A DNA stretch of 64,000 nucleotides from Ponticoccus litoralis. Its GTDB lineage: Bacteria; Pseudomonadota; Alphaproteobacteria; Rhodobacterales; Rhodobacteraceae. The stretch's first letter is position 1; every line of letters begins with the position of its first letter. Under the pieces are notes generated by a model that worked only from the letters and a program-made list of their open reading frames with translations, had not been told where the DNA came from and searched no databases. Location of the stretch: positions 1 through 64,000 of the forward strand of contig NZ_JBDNCH010000002.1 in NCBI RefSeq assembly GCF_039769985.1, read 5' to 3'. Of the stretch, positions 11,853-20,727 are shown piece by piece. Made by a program: the position numbers and the translations under genes.

Positions 11853-13352
11853 ATGACCGAACTCACCAACTGGATCGACGGCGCCCGCAAGGCCTCGGCC
11901 TCTGGCCGTTTCAGCGATGTCTACAACCCCGCGACCGGCGAGGTTCAGGCCAAGACCCCCCTGTCCACCGTCGACGAGCTGAACGACGCCGTGGCCCGCG
12001 CCGCCGAGGCGCAGAAGGGATGGGGCGCCACCAACCCGCAGCGCCGCGCCCGCGTGATGATGAAGTTCGGCCAGCTCATCAACGAGCACATGGACGAACT
12101 GGCGGAACTGGTCAGCCGCGAACACGGCAAGACCCTGCCCGACGCCGAGGGCGACGTGCAGCGCGGCCTTGAGGTGGTCGAGGTCTGCATGGGTGCGCCG
12201 AACATGCTGAAGGGCGAGTTCACCGACGATGGCGGCCCGGGCATCGACCTCTATTCCATGCGTCAGCCGCTGGGCGTTGTTGCGGGCATCACGCCCTTCA
12301 ACTTCCCCGCCATGATCCCGCTGTGGAAGATGGCCCCGGCGCTGGCCTGCGGCAACGCCATGATCCTCAAGCCTTCCGAGCGCGTACCCTCGACCGCGCT
12401 GCGCCTTGCGGAACTGATCAAGGAGGCGGGCCTGCCCGACGGCGTCCTGCAGGTGGTGAACGGCGACAAGGAAGTGGTCGACGCGATCCTCGACAACGAG
12501 GACATCGCCGCCGTGGGCTTTGTCGGCTCTACGCCGATCGCGCAGTACATCTATGGCCGCGCGGCAGCCAACGGCAAGCGCGCACAATGCTTCGGCGGCG
12601 CCAAGAACCACATGATCATCATGCCCGACGCCGATATCGACAAGGCCGCCGACGCGCTGGTGGGCGCGGGCTACGGGGCCGCCGGCGAACGCTGCATGGC
12701 AATCTCGGTCGCGGTGCCCGTCGGCAAGGAAACCGGCGACAAGCTGATCGAGGCGCTGGTGCCGCGCGTCGAGAAACTGCGCGTCGGCCCCTACAACTCG
12801 GACCAGGAGATGGATTACGGCCCGGTCATCACGGCGCAGGCCAAGGCGCGCATCGAGGGCCTGATTGCCTCGGGCGTGGATCAGGGTGCCAAGCTGGTGA
12901 TCGACGGTCGCGGGATGGAACTGCAGGGCTACGAGAACGGCTTCTTCTGCGGGCCGTCGCTGTTCGACGACGTGACGCCGGACATGGATATCTACAAAGA
13001 AGAGATCTTCGGCCCGGTCCTGTCGACCGTCCGCGCCGAAAGCTACGAGGACGCGCTTAACCTGGTGATCGACAACCCCTATGGCAACGGTACGGCGATC
13101 TACACCGCCGACGGCGACACCGCCCGCGACTTTGCCCACCGGGTCAATGTCGGCATGGTCGGCATCAACTTCCCGATCCCGGTGCCGCTGTCCTACCACA
13201 CCTTCGGCGGCTGGAAGAAATCGGCCTTCGGCGACCTCAACCAGTACGGCCCCGACGCCTTCCGCTTCTACACCAAGACCAAGACCGTCACGGCGCGCTG
13301 GTTCTCGGGGATCAAGGAAGGCGGCGAGTTCAACTTCAAGGCCATGGACTGA
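11853..13352 (+). CDS. mmsA: CoA-acylating methylmalonate-semialdehyde dehydrogenase
   Basis: A 499-aa aldehyde dehydrogenase. It converts methylmalonate semialdehyde to propionyl-CoA (and malonate semialdehyde to acetyl-CoA) in valine, inositol or beta-alanine breakdown. Family features are GITPFNFPAMIPLWKMAPAL (about 143-162), the Cys in AAGERCMAIS (about 285) and the lack of the usual ALDH general-base Glu, replaced by GGAKNHMII. AAGGAGG sits just before ATG 11853. No other valine genes adjoin it. A terminator follows. Confidence 0.95.
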   Translation: MTELTNWIDGARKASASGRFSDVYNPATGEVQAKTPLSTVDELNDAVARAAEAQKGWGATNPQRRARVMMKFGQLINEHMDELAELVSREHGKTLPDAEGDVQRGLEVVEVCMGAPNMLKGEFTDDGGPGIDLYSMRQPLGVVAGITPFNFPAMIPLWKMAPALACGNAMILKPSERVPSTALRLAELIKEAGLPDGVLQVVNGDKEVVDAILDNEDIAAVGFVGSTPIAQYIYGRAAANGKRAQCFGGAKNHMIIMPDADIDKAADALVGAGYGAAGERCMAISVAVPVGKETGDKLIEALVPRVEKLRVGPYNSDQEMDYGPVITAQAKARIEGLIASGVDQGAKLVIDGRGMELQGYENGFFCGPSLFDDVTPDMDIYKEEIFGPVLSTVRAESYEDALNLVIDNPYGNGTAIYTADGDTARDFAHRVNVGMVGINFPIPVPLSYHTFGGWKKSAFGDLNQYGPDAFRFYTKTKTVTARWFSGIKEGGEFNFKAMD

Positions 13353-13354
13353 CC

Positions 13355-13409
13355 GGCCCAGGACATCGGGCCCAAGATATCGGGCCCGGGACATCCGGCC
13401 CAGGACAAC
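13355..13409 (+). repeat. Degenerate short tandem repeat downstream of mmsA
   Basis: Four imperfect 13-15 base units of the form GGCCCAGGACATC, GGGCCCAAGATATC, GGGCCCGGGACATCC and GGCCCAGGACAAC begin two bases after the mmsA stop. Each is partly palindromic at GGGCCC. Confidence 0.65.
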
Positions 13410-13414
13410 GAAAG

Positions 13415-13434
13415 GGGGCGCCTGCGGGCGCCCC
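13415..13434 (+). terminator. mmsA terminator hairpin
   Basis: Arms GGGGCGCC and GGCGCCCC with a TGCG loop. The following T-run is short (GTTTCG after eight bases). Confidence 0.55.
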
Positions 13435-13586
13435 TGCCCGTTTCGGCGGCTGCAAAAGGGCCACGGCGGAAACATGCCTCTCCGAAAGGGCCGCCCGGCA
13501 GCACAGAGCGGCGGGCAGGCACAAGCCGCCCTTGGCAGCCGCCCGCCCCCGCGCTAGACCCGGCAGGCACCCCAACAGGAGCCCGC

Positions 13587-14725
13587 ATGAAGATCGCCAT
13601 AGCCACCTCCGACTACTTCGTGCCCGGCGAAACCTTCATCAACCGCCACATCGCGGAGATGTTCGGCGGCAACACCTGCGTGATCTGCGAGCCGCCACAA
13701 CGGTCAGGACCCGCTGGGCAAGCCGCTCTTCGTGCGCCGGGCGCCGCTGTCGCTGCCCGACCGCCTGGCGATGCCCTTCGCCGCCCTGCGCGGCGCGGCC
13801 CTGCACGGCACCTCGCGGCTGCCCTTCGGCGCGGGCCGCAAGGCGCTCGCCCGGTTCCTGCGCGACCAGAAGGCCGATGCGATCCTTGCCGAGTTCGGCA
13901 CGCAGGCGCTGGTGGTGGCAGAGCTCGGCAACGAGATGGGCCTGCCGGTCTTCACCTACTGGCGCGGCACCGATGCCTCCGCCGCGCTGCGCTCGGGGCA
14001 GCGGGTCCGGTCCTACCGGCTGATGATGCCGCGCCTCGCCGGCATGTTCTCGGTCAGCCGGTTCCTGCTCGACAACCTCGCCGCCCATGGCGTGACGCAT
14101 CCCAACGCCCATGTCGTGCCCTCGGGCGTCGACATCACCCGCTTCACACCCGGCTGGAAACGCCCGGGCAGCTTCCTCGCCGTGGGCCGCATGGTCGAGA
14201 AGAAGGCCCCCGAGGTGACGCTCCGCGCCTTCGCCCGCGCCGCAAAGGGCCGCGACGCCCATCTGACCTTCATCGGCGACGGCCCCCTGCTGGAGCCGAA
14301 CAAGGCGCTCGCCCGGGAGCTCGGCATCGCCGGTCAGGTCACATTCACCGGCGCCCTGCCCCACGACCGCGTCCGCGAACACCTTGAAACCACGGAAATC
14401 TTCCTGCAGCACTCGGTCACCGCCGGGAACGGCAATACCGAGGGCCTGCCCACCGCCATCCGAGGAGGCGCTGGCCTGCGGCTGCATCACGCTCTCGACC
14501 CGCCACGCCGGCATCCCCGAAGCGGTGGAACACGGCGTCAACGGCCTGCTGACCGAGGAATGGGACGAAACCGGCTTTGCCGCCGCCATCACGCGGATCC
14601 TCGACGACCCGGCCCGCGGTACCATGGCCCGCGCCGCCCGCGCCACCGCAGAGGCGAAATTCGACAATGCCAAAGGCCTCGCCAGGGTCGAGGACATCAT
14701 CCGCGCCACCGTGCAGGCGCGTTAG
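13587..14725 (+). CDS. Glycosyltransferase, family 4 type (two frame breaks)
   Basis: Encodes about 378 aa once two extra bases are ignored. The N-terminal part (MKIAIATSDYFVPGETFINRH) and the C-terminal GT-B nucleotide-sugar domain are typical of family GT4. Motifs are SGVDITRFTP, FLAVGRMVEKKAPE, FIGDGPL, NTEGLPTAI(Q)EALACG and STRHAGIPEAVEHG. The frame breaks at about 13706 (CGGTC[A]GG) and 14462 (CC[G]AGG). Removing these bases restores a continuous conserved protein, so sequence error is more likely than a pseudogene. AGGAG precedes ATG 13587. Acceptor sugar unknown; an exopolysaccharide or LPS role is possible given the envelope genes that follow. Confidence 0.82.
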
Positions 14726-14746
14726 GCCCCGCTTCTTCAGGCCCCC

Positions 14747-14772
14747 GCTTCTTCTGTCCCCAAATATCCTCG
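14747..14772 (-). repeat. AAGAAG-type intergenic repeat, copy 2
   Basis: Minus-strand form CGAGGATATTTGGGGACAGAAGAAGC, between two convergent genes. A partial second CTTCTT lies at 14732-14737. Confidence 0.6.
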
Positions 14773-14938
14773 CCGAAGGCACCGCCCCCACCTCCGCCGC
14801 CACGGGCAAAGACAAAACGCGCCGGCGCCGCAAACGCCCACCCGAGGACAAGGCCGCAGGCCGCCGGACGAGAGATCCTGCGCGCGCCTGCGCGCTCCGT
14901 CAGGTCACCTGCGGGCGGGTCAAAGACAGGCCGCCGGG

Positions 14939-16147
14939 TCAGACCCGGTAGAGCGCCAGCACCGCGTTCAGGCCGCCGAAGGCAAAGGCATTGGACAGCA
15001 CCACGTCGACCTTCGCCTCGCGCGCCACATTGGGCACCACGTCCAGCGCGCATTCCGGGTCAGGCTCTTCGTAGTTGATCGTGGGCGCGATCACGCCCTC
15101 GTTCAATGCCATGAGGCAGGCCAGAAGCTCCACCGCCCCGGTGCCGCCGATGCAATGGCCATGCATCGACTTGGTCGAAGAGATCAGCAGGTCGTCCGCA
15201 TGGGTGCCGAAGACATCCGCCACAGCCGCGCATTCGGTCTTGTCGTTGGCCGCCGTGCCGGTGCCATGGGCGTTCACGTAGCCCACCCGCTCTTTTGCGA
15301 TGCGACCGTCCTTCAGCGCCAGCTCGATGGCCCGCGACGCGCCCTGCTTCGAGGGCATGACGATATCGGCGGCATCCGAGGTCATGGCAAAGCCCAGCAC
15401 CTCGCCGAGGATCGTGGCGCCCCGGGCGCGGGCGTGTTCGTATTCCTCGAAGACGAAGATCCCGGCGCCCTCGCCCTGCACCATGCCGTTGCGGGTGGCG
15501 GAGAACGGGCGGCAGGCATCCTTGGACATGACACGCAGGCCTTCCCATGCCTTGATCCCGCCAAAGCACAGCATCGATTCCGAGCCGCCGGTGATCATCG
15601 CCGTGCACATGCCGGACCGCACCATCTGGAAGGCCTGCCCCATCGCGTGATTGGACGAGGCGCAGGCGGTGGCCACGGTGAAGGACGGGCCGCGCAGGTT
15701 GAACTCCATGCTGACATGGCTGGTCGCGGCATTGTTCATCAGCTTCGGCACGACGAAGGGGTGAACCCGGTTCTTGCCCTCTTCGTAGACCGCCCGGTAA
15801 TTCTCGTCCTGCGTGGTCAGCCCGCCGCCCGAGGTGCCCAGCACCACACCGGCGCCGGTCGAGAGGTCGCCCTTGAACTCCAGCCCCGACTGCGCCACCG
15901 CCTGCCGCGCCGCGATCAGCGTGAACTGGGTGAAGCGGTCGTAAAGCGCAAGCTGCTGGCGGTTGAAGACGGAATCCGGCTCGAATCCCTTCACCTGCCC
16001 GCCGATGCGGATGGCCAGGCGCTCGACGTCGCGGAATTCCAGTTCCGAGATGCCGCACCGGCCTTCCTTCATGGCCTCATAGGTCGCGGGCACGTCCTGC
16101 CCAAGAGCATTGATCGTGCCCGCGCCGGTGATGACGACTCGCTTCAC
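14939..16147 (-). CDS. Beta-ketoacyl-ACP synthase (FabF/NodE-like)
   Basis: A 402-aa condensing enzyme. The thiolase fold has the catalytic Cys in TVATACASSNHA (about residue 166) and two His, in NAHGTGTAANDKTE and SMHGHCIGGTGAVE, the normal Cys-His-His set. The start codon is GTG, overlapping the ACP stop as GTGA, so translation is coupled. The dedicated ACP and lpxD upstream suggest it makes a special acyl chain for lipid A or another envelope lipid rather than bulk fatty acid. FabF identity is by family only. Confidence 0.9.
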   Translation of the reverse strand: MKRVVITGAGTINALGQDVPATYEAMKEGRCGISELEFRDVERLAIRIGGQVKGFEPDSVFNRQQLALYDRFTQFTLIAARQAVAQSGLEFKGDLSTGAGVVLGTSGGGLTTQDENYRAVYEEGKNRVHPFVVPKLMNNAATSHVSMEFNLRGPSFTVATACASSNHAMGQAFQMVRSGMCTAMITGGSESMLCFGGIKAWEGLRVMSKDACRPFSATRNGMVQGEGAGIFVFEEYEHARARGATILGEVLGFAMTSDAADIVMPSKQGASRAIELALKDGRIAKERVGYVNAHGTGTAANDKTECAAVADVFGTHADDLLISSTKSMHGHCIGGTGAVELLACLMALNEGVIAPTINYEEPDPECALDVVPNVAREAKVDVVLSNAFAFGGLNAVLALYRV

Positions 16148-16405
16148 GCGCGTTGCTCGGCGATCAGCTTCTCGATCCCGGCCACGATATGCCCGACCGA
16201 AGAGATGTCGAAATCAGACTCGGTGGGATCGTTGGCGTTGAAGGGCACCGAGATGTCAAAGCTCTCCTCGATGGCAAAGATCGACTCCACGAGGCCCAGC
16301 GAGATCGATCCCGAGATCCTCGGGCGTGCTTTCCATCGTGACGTCTGACGGCTCCAGCATCGCCTGTTCGGCGATGATCTCGATCACCTTGCCTTTGACA
16401 TCCAT
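16144..16405 (-). CDS. Acyl carrier protein (frame break in the DSL motif)
   Basis: Encodes about 86 aa after removal of one base: MDVKGKVIEIIAEQAMLEP..., then GID-SLGLVESIFAIEESFD and an acidic C-terminus. The Ser in DSL takes the phosphopantetheine arm. The extra base (about 16314, GA[T]CTC on the sense strand) sits in that DSL codon pair and would otherwise abolish the protein. IFAIEESFDI resembles AcpXL-like carriers for long acyl chains on lipid A. It overlaps the synthase start and lies 36 bases after lpxD. Confidence 0.82.
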
Positions 16406-16441
16406 GCGCGCGCCTCGCCTGTTAAGGAATTTGAGGCTGAT

Positions 16442-17533
16442 TTAGTCATTCCCCGAGGCTTTTGAAACCGCTTTCTTGAGGTCGGCCACCTCGCGGAACA
16501 GCCGAGGCAGGCGACGCAGGCCCTTGTAGGCCTCGACATGGCTTTCCATTTTCATGGCCGGATAGCCCAGCATGACACGCCCCGCGGGCACGTTCGACAG
16601 CACCACCGTCGCGCCACCCAGAATGGCCCGGTCGCCGACGCGCAGATTGTCGCTGATTCCGACCTGACCGGCCATCACCACGTTGTCCCCGATCACCGAG
16701 GACCCAGCCACCCCGACCTGACCGCAAAGCAGGCAGTCGCGCCCGATCACCACGTTGTGGCCAACGGTCACGAGGTTGTCGAGCTTGGTGCCGCTGCCGA
16801 TCATCGTATCGCGCACGGTGCCCCGGTCGACGGTGCTGTTGGCGCCGATCTCGACGTCGTCGCCGATCGTCACGGCGCCAAGGCTGGCGATCCGCGCCCA
16901 GGACTGGGCGCTGTCGGTGCCTTCCTCGCCAAGGCTTTGGCGCGCCTTCTCGACCCCCGACAGTTCCGGCGTGACGAAGGAAAAGCCGTCGCCGCCGATC
17001 ACCGCGCCGGGCTGCGCGATGAATCGCGCGCCGATGCGGACGCGGGCCATGATCCGCACGCCCGCATGCAGCAGCGCGCCTTCGCCAAGCGTTGCATCCT
17101 CTCCGACGAAGACCTGCGGCCCGATCACCGACCCCGCACCGATGCGGGCGCCGCGCCCGATCACCGCAAGCGGCCCGACGCTGACGTCAGCGCCCAGTTC
17201 GGCGCCCGGGTCGATCACCGCAGAGGGATGCACGCTCGCGGCATAGCCCGGCCCGCGATCCATCATCGCCGTCAGGGCCGACATGGAAAACCGCGGGCGC
17301 GGCGGCAGGATCGCCGCCTCCAGCCCCAGCGCGCGCCAGTCGGCACCGGCCCAGAGGAACCCGGCCCGCGCGGCGCCGTCCTTCAGCGCCTCGGCGTATT
17401 TCGGCGTGGACGCCATGGCAAGCTCGTCGGCGCGGGCCGACTGCGGCTCTGCCACCCCGGTCACGGTCAACGCGCCATTGCCCTCGGCGGTCAGGCCAAG
17501 CGCCTCGGCGATCTGCTGGATTGTGTAGGTCAT
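16442..17533 (-). CDS. lpxD: UDP-3-O-acylglucosamine N-acyltransferase
   Basis: A 363-aa enzyme of lipid A synthesis that adds the N-linked 3-hydroxyacyl chain to UDP-3-O-acyl-glucosamine. The N-terminal uridine-binding region (1-100) precedes a left-handed beta-helix of hexapeptide repeats (about 100-320: IDPGAELGADVSVGPLAVIG, IGDDVEIGANSTVDRG). The catalytic His is in TVGHNVVIG (about 252). A short helical C-terminus (RLFREVADLKKAV) ends it. The neighbouring ACP and ketoacyl synthase suggest a lineage-specific acyl-supply cluster. Confidence 0.95.
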   Translation of the reverse strand: MTYTIQQIAEALGLTAEGNGALTVTGVAEPQSARADELAMASTPKYAEALKDGAARAGFLWAGADWRALGLEAAILPPRPRFSMSALTAMMDRGPGYAASVHPSAVIDPGAELGADVSVGPLAVIGRGARIGAGSVIGPQVFVGEDATLGEGALLHAGVRIMARVRIGARFIAQPGAVIGGDGFSFVTPELSGVEKARQSLGEEGTDSAQSWARIASLGAVTIGDDVEIGANSTVDRGTVRDTMIGSGTKLDNLVTVGHNVVIGRDCLLCGQVGVAGSSVIGDNVVMAGQVGISDNLRVGDRAILGGATVVLSNVPAGRVMLGYPAMKMESHVEAYKGLRRLPRLFREVADLKKAVSKASGND

Positions 17534-17563
17534 GGCACCTCCGTCGGCTTTACCGGCGGAGGC

Positions 17564-19197
17564 TTAGCTTTGACCGGCCCGCAGGACCACCCCCTCGTTG
17601 GCCAGCGCGCGCCAGATCGCCGCGTCCCGGTTGTAGACGTCGGGACGGTAGTTCACCTGCCCCTTCGCCTGCGTGAAGGCGGTGCGGTAGATCAGGTGCA
17701 CGGGCACGGGCTGCTCCGAGGTTGACCCGGGTTTCGCGCCGGGTGTTCAGGATACCGTGGAAATAGCTCTCGGGGTTGTCGACCTGCTTGGCCAGCAGCG
17801 CGTAGGCGAAGTCATGCGGATCGTCGAGGCGGATGCAGCCATGGCTGTAGGTCCGCACCGGCTGCGAGAACAGGTGCTGTGTCGGCGTGTCGTGCAGGTA
17901 GATGTTGTAGCGATTCGGGAACATGAACTTGACCGACCCCAGCGCGTTCTTCGGACCCGGTCGCTGGCGCATGTTGAACGGGAAGCTGCGCGCGGAATAC
18001 TGCGAGAAGCCATGCGCACGGTTCACCACCTGCCCCGAGGCGGTGACCACATCGATATGCCCGACCGAATAGGGGTTCGAGCGCAGCAGCGGCAGGTATT
18101 CCCCGACGACGATCGAGCGCGGCACGTACCACGACGGGTTGATGACCATGTGATCCATGACGTCCGAGAACTCCGGCGTCTGCCGGTCGGCGGCACTGGT
18201 GGCCGATCACCGACCTGGTCTCGAAGGTCAGCTTGTCGTCATCGATAATCTGCGCGTGATAGTCGACGAGGTTCACCAGGATGTGCCGCTGGCCCTTGCC
18301 CTCGGGCAGGTTCAGCCAGCGCTCGCGCTCCATCGCCACCATGATCGACCGCAGCCGCTCTTCGGGGGCGGTGTTGATCTCGCGCATGGTGCTGGTGCCG
18401 GCAACGCCGTCCGGCTCCAGCCCGTGATCGGCACTGGAAGTCGCGGACCGCGGCTTCGATCCGGTCGTCGTAGGTCGCGCTCAGCGAGGGCCGGAGATAG
18501 CCCATCGCCACAAGCCGGTTGCGCAGCGCCACAACCGTATTGCCGGACTCGCCCGGACGCAGGCTGGATGTCGGGACGACAGACCCCCAGCCGCCATGCT
18601 GAAGCCGGTGCTCCAGCCGCAGCTTGGCCTGCATCAGACGCGTGTATTCGGGGCTGGAGGGCACGAGCATCCGGAAGACGGATTCCGGCGGCTGGGTCGA
18701 CAGCAGGGTCAGAAGCTCTTCCGAGGAGCGCCGGGGCGCCTTGCGCTTGATCAGCGACGAGGCCTTGCCCGGCTCCAGGACACCGGATTGCAGGTCGTGG
18801 GCGAATTGCAGGAAGGTGCGGGTCAGTTCGATTTCCAGCAGGCCGCGATCCCGCCCGCCCGAAACCCCGGCAAGGCGCTCCATCAGGCGGTCCGGATCGT
18901 AGCGCCCGCGCGGAAGACCATGATCGTCGGCCAGCGCAAAGGCCTCGATCAGGGCCAGCCTGCGGGCGCGGTCCGCCTCCGAGGACCCGGTCCAGATCGG
19001 CTCGAGATCCACGGGCGCGGTAGAAGGCTGCAACGCCCTCGTCCTCGCCGATGGTCTCGGCCACGGCACTGGGCATAGGCGGTGATCTTGACCGAGATTC
19101 CGTCGTCCTGCGCCAATCCCGCCGTGGCCCCGGCGAGGCCGAAAGCCAGGGCCGCGACCGTTGTGCGCAGCGCCGTCCTGATCCTGATAACTGTCAT
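17564..19197 (-). CDS. L,D-transpeptidase, YcbB/LdtD-like (five frame breaks)
   Basis: Restored length is about 542 aa. It has a signal peptide (MTVIRIRTALRTTVAAL...AGLA-QDD), an N-terminal scaffold domain, a peptidoglycan-binding repeat (RNRLVAMGYL...AAVRDFQADHGLEPDGVAG) and a C-terminal YkuD domain. The catalytic motif is YSHGCIRLDDPHDFA, with TPEFSDVMDHMVINPSWYVP upstream. Such enzymes make 3-3 cross-links in peptidoglycan. Five one-base insertions break the frame at about 17718, 18195, 18433, 19007 and 19068; removing them restores CCWGG (four) or GANTC (one). It ends 30 bases before lpxD and is divergent from a MepK-like peptidase. Confidence 0.85.
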
Positions 19198-19515
19198 CAA
19201 ACCGTCCCGTCTTTTCTGTTCCGCCCCTTAAGGCAATGATTAGAGCGCCAATTCCCGCTGTCTACTCACAAATCAGACAGGTTCAAAGCCGGACTCGCGA
19301 AACCGGCGGGGGCGGCAAAGGTGTCACAGGTGTCGCACCCATGCGCAGGAACCCGCCAGTTGCCCCTTGATCTCTAGAATGCGTTACAAAACGTCCTTTT
19401 TAGGTCCGGCGATTCGTGCCATACAGAGTCACGGCATCTGGGGATAGATGGCAGACGGCGCACAACGATGCGCGCAATCGAACAGGTAACCAGCGACCAC
19501 GGGACAGGCGCTCAC
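19198..19515. promoter_or_regulatory. Divergent intergenic region, transpeptidase / MepK-like
   Basis: About 320 bases that must hold both promoters. No confident -35/-10 pair stands out. AT-richer stretches are at 19225-19285 and 19375-19410. Confidence 0.4.
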
Positions 19516-20085
19516 ATGGCAGACATGAACTCAGGCAGCATTTCGCGGCGCGCACTTCTTGGCGCATTCGCCGCGACCACCGTCACCGCAGCACCGACCT
19601 TCGCCAATGCCGCAGGCTTCCTGCGCGGCGCCGGCGATATCCGACGGATCCGGATGTATTCGGGTCGCACGGGCGAGCGGATCGACATGATCTACTGGAT
19701 CGAAGGGCATTACCTTGCCGACGCGATCAAAGAGGTCAATTTCTTCATGCGCGACTGGCGGACCAATGACGTCAAGAACATCGACGCGCGGACAATCGAC
19801 CTGATGTGTGCGTCGCACAACCTTCTCGACTGCTCGGAACCCTACATGCTGATCTCGGGCTATCGCAGCCCCCGGACCAACGCGATGCTTCGGTCGAAGT
19901 CTTCCGGTGTGGCGAAGAATTCGCGCCACCTGCGTGGCGAGGCCGCCGATCTTCGCCTGTCCTCGCGCTCTGTCAGCCAGATGGCACGCGCAGCCGCAGC
20001 CTGTCAGGCCGGCGGCGTTGGCCGGTACTCCGGCTCCAATTTCGTCCATATGGATTGCGGTCCCGTCCGCACCTGGGGCTCCTGA
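19516..20085 (+). CDS. DUF882 / MepK-like peptidoglycan endopeptidase
   Basis: A 189-aa exported protein of the DUF882 (YcbK, M15-related) family. A twin-arginine signal is visible (SRRALLGAFAATTV, about residues 9-22). Zinc-site motifs are ISGYRSPRTNAML, SRHLRGEAADLRL (HxxxxxxD) and the C-terminal FVHMDCG. E. coli MepK cuts 3-3 cross-links, and its gene lies beside ldtD, matching the transpeptidase next door here. Start set at ATG 19516; a longer frame from 19468 adds 16 non-conserved residues. A strong terminator follows. Confidence 0.88.
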   Translation: MADMNSGSISRRALLGAFAATTVTAAPTFANAAGFLRGAGDIRRIRMYSGRTGERIDMIYWIEGHYLADAIKEVNFFMRDWRTNDVKNIDARTIDLMCASHNLLDCSEPYMLISGYRSPRTNAMLRSKSSGVAKNSRHLRGEAADLRLSSRSVSQMARAAAACQAGGVGRYSGSNFVHMDCGPVRTWGS

Positions 20086-20129
20086 AGCAGGCACCTGCCC
20101 TTCCGAGATCCCCTTACCGAACATGTCCC

Positions 20130-20152
20130 AAGGCGCCCGCGTGGCGCCTTTT
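20130..20152 (+). terminator. Terminator after the MepK-like gene
   Basis: Arms AAGGCGCC and GGCGCCTT with a five-base loop, followed by TT. Confidence 0.75.
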
Positions 20153-20297
20153 CATTGCCTCCTTCCGTTCCGCACCGCCTTTATGCCATGGCAGCAGCAT
20201 CGGCGGCAGTCGTGAATACCTGACTGATGGGTAAACGCGCGCAAAGCGCCACCGTTCCCGGCGACGCAGAAAAAATTTACTTCTGGAGGAGGGAAAG

Positions 20298-20374
20298 TGG
20301 CGCGGTTGACGGGGCTCGAACCCGCGACCCCCGGCGTGACAGGCCGGTACTCTAACCAACTGAGCTACAACCGC
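20298..20374 (-). tRNA. tRNA-Asp (GTC), copy A
   Basis: A 77-nt tRNA with encoded CCA. Anticodon stem CCGGC/GCCGG encloses CTGTCAC (GTC). Acceptor arms GCGGTTG and CAACCGC. Identical to copy B, 32 bases upstream on the same strand. Confidence 0.96.
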
Positions 20375-20406
20375 GCTTTAACCACGGGACCAAGAGGGGA
20401 CAGCGA

Positions 20407-20483
20407 TGGCGCGGTTGACGGGGCTCGAACCCGCGACCCCCGGCGTGACAGGCCGGTACTCTAACCAACTGAGCTACAACCGC
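20407..20483 (-). tRNA. tRNA-Asp (GTC), copy B
   Basis: Base-for-base identical to copy A over 77 nt. It is the first of the tandem pair in the direction of transcription. The flanks differ apart from a few bases, so the identity covers the tRNA only. Confidence 0.96.
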
Positions 20484-20727
20484 ATCGCTGCCGCCCGACC
20501 TCGGTCGTGGCGTGAGAGGCCTTCTATGCGCAGCCCCCGGCCCCGTCAAGCGCTTTCCCGACCGAAATTCAGCGAAAGTTTCGCGGCACGCAAATTGGCC
20601 CGTGTCCCGTCTGCAACGCTCATTCTCGCGGCTGAACCCTGACGGCCCGCAAAGCTTGAGTTTTCACCATTCGGGAAGTTTTCTCGGACTGTCTGCGACT
20701 GCCAACAATCCCCCGGGACGACCTGCC

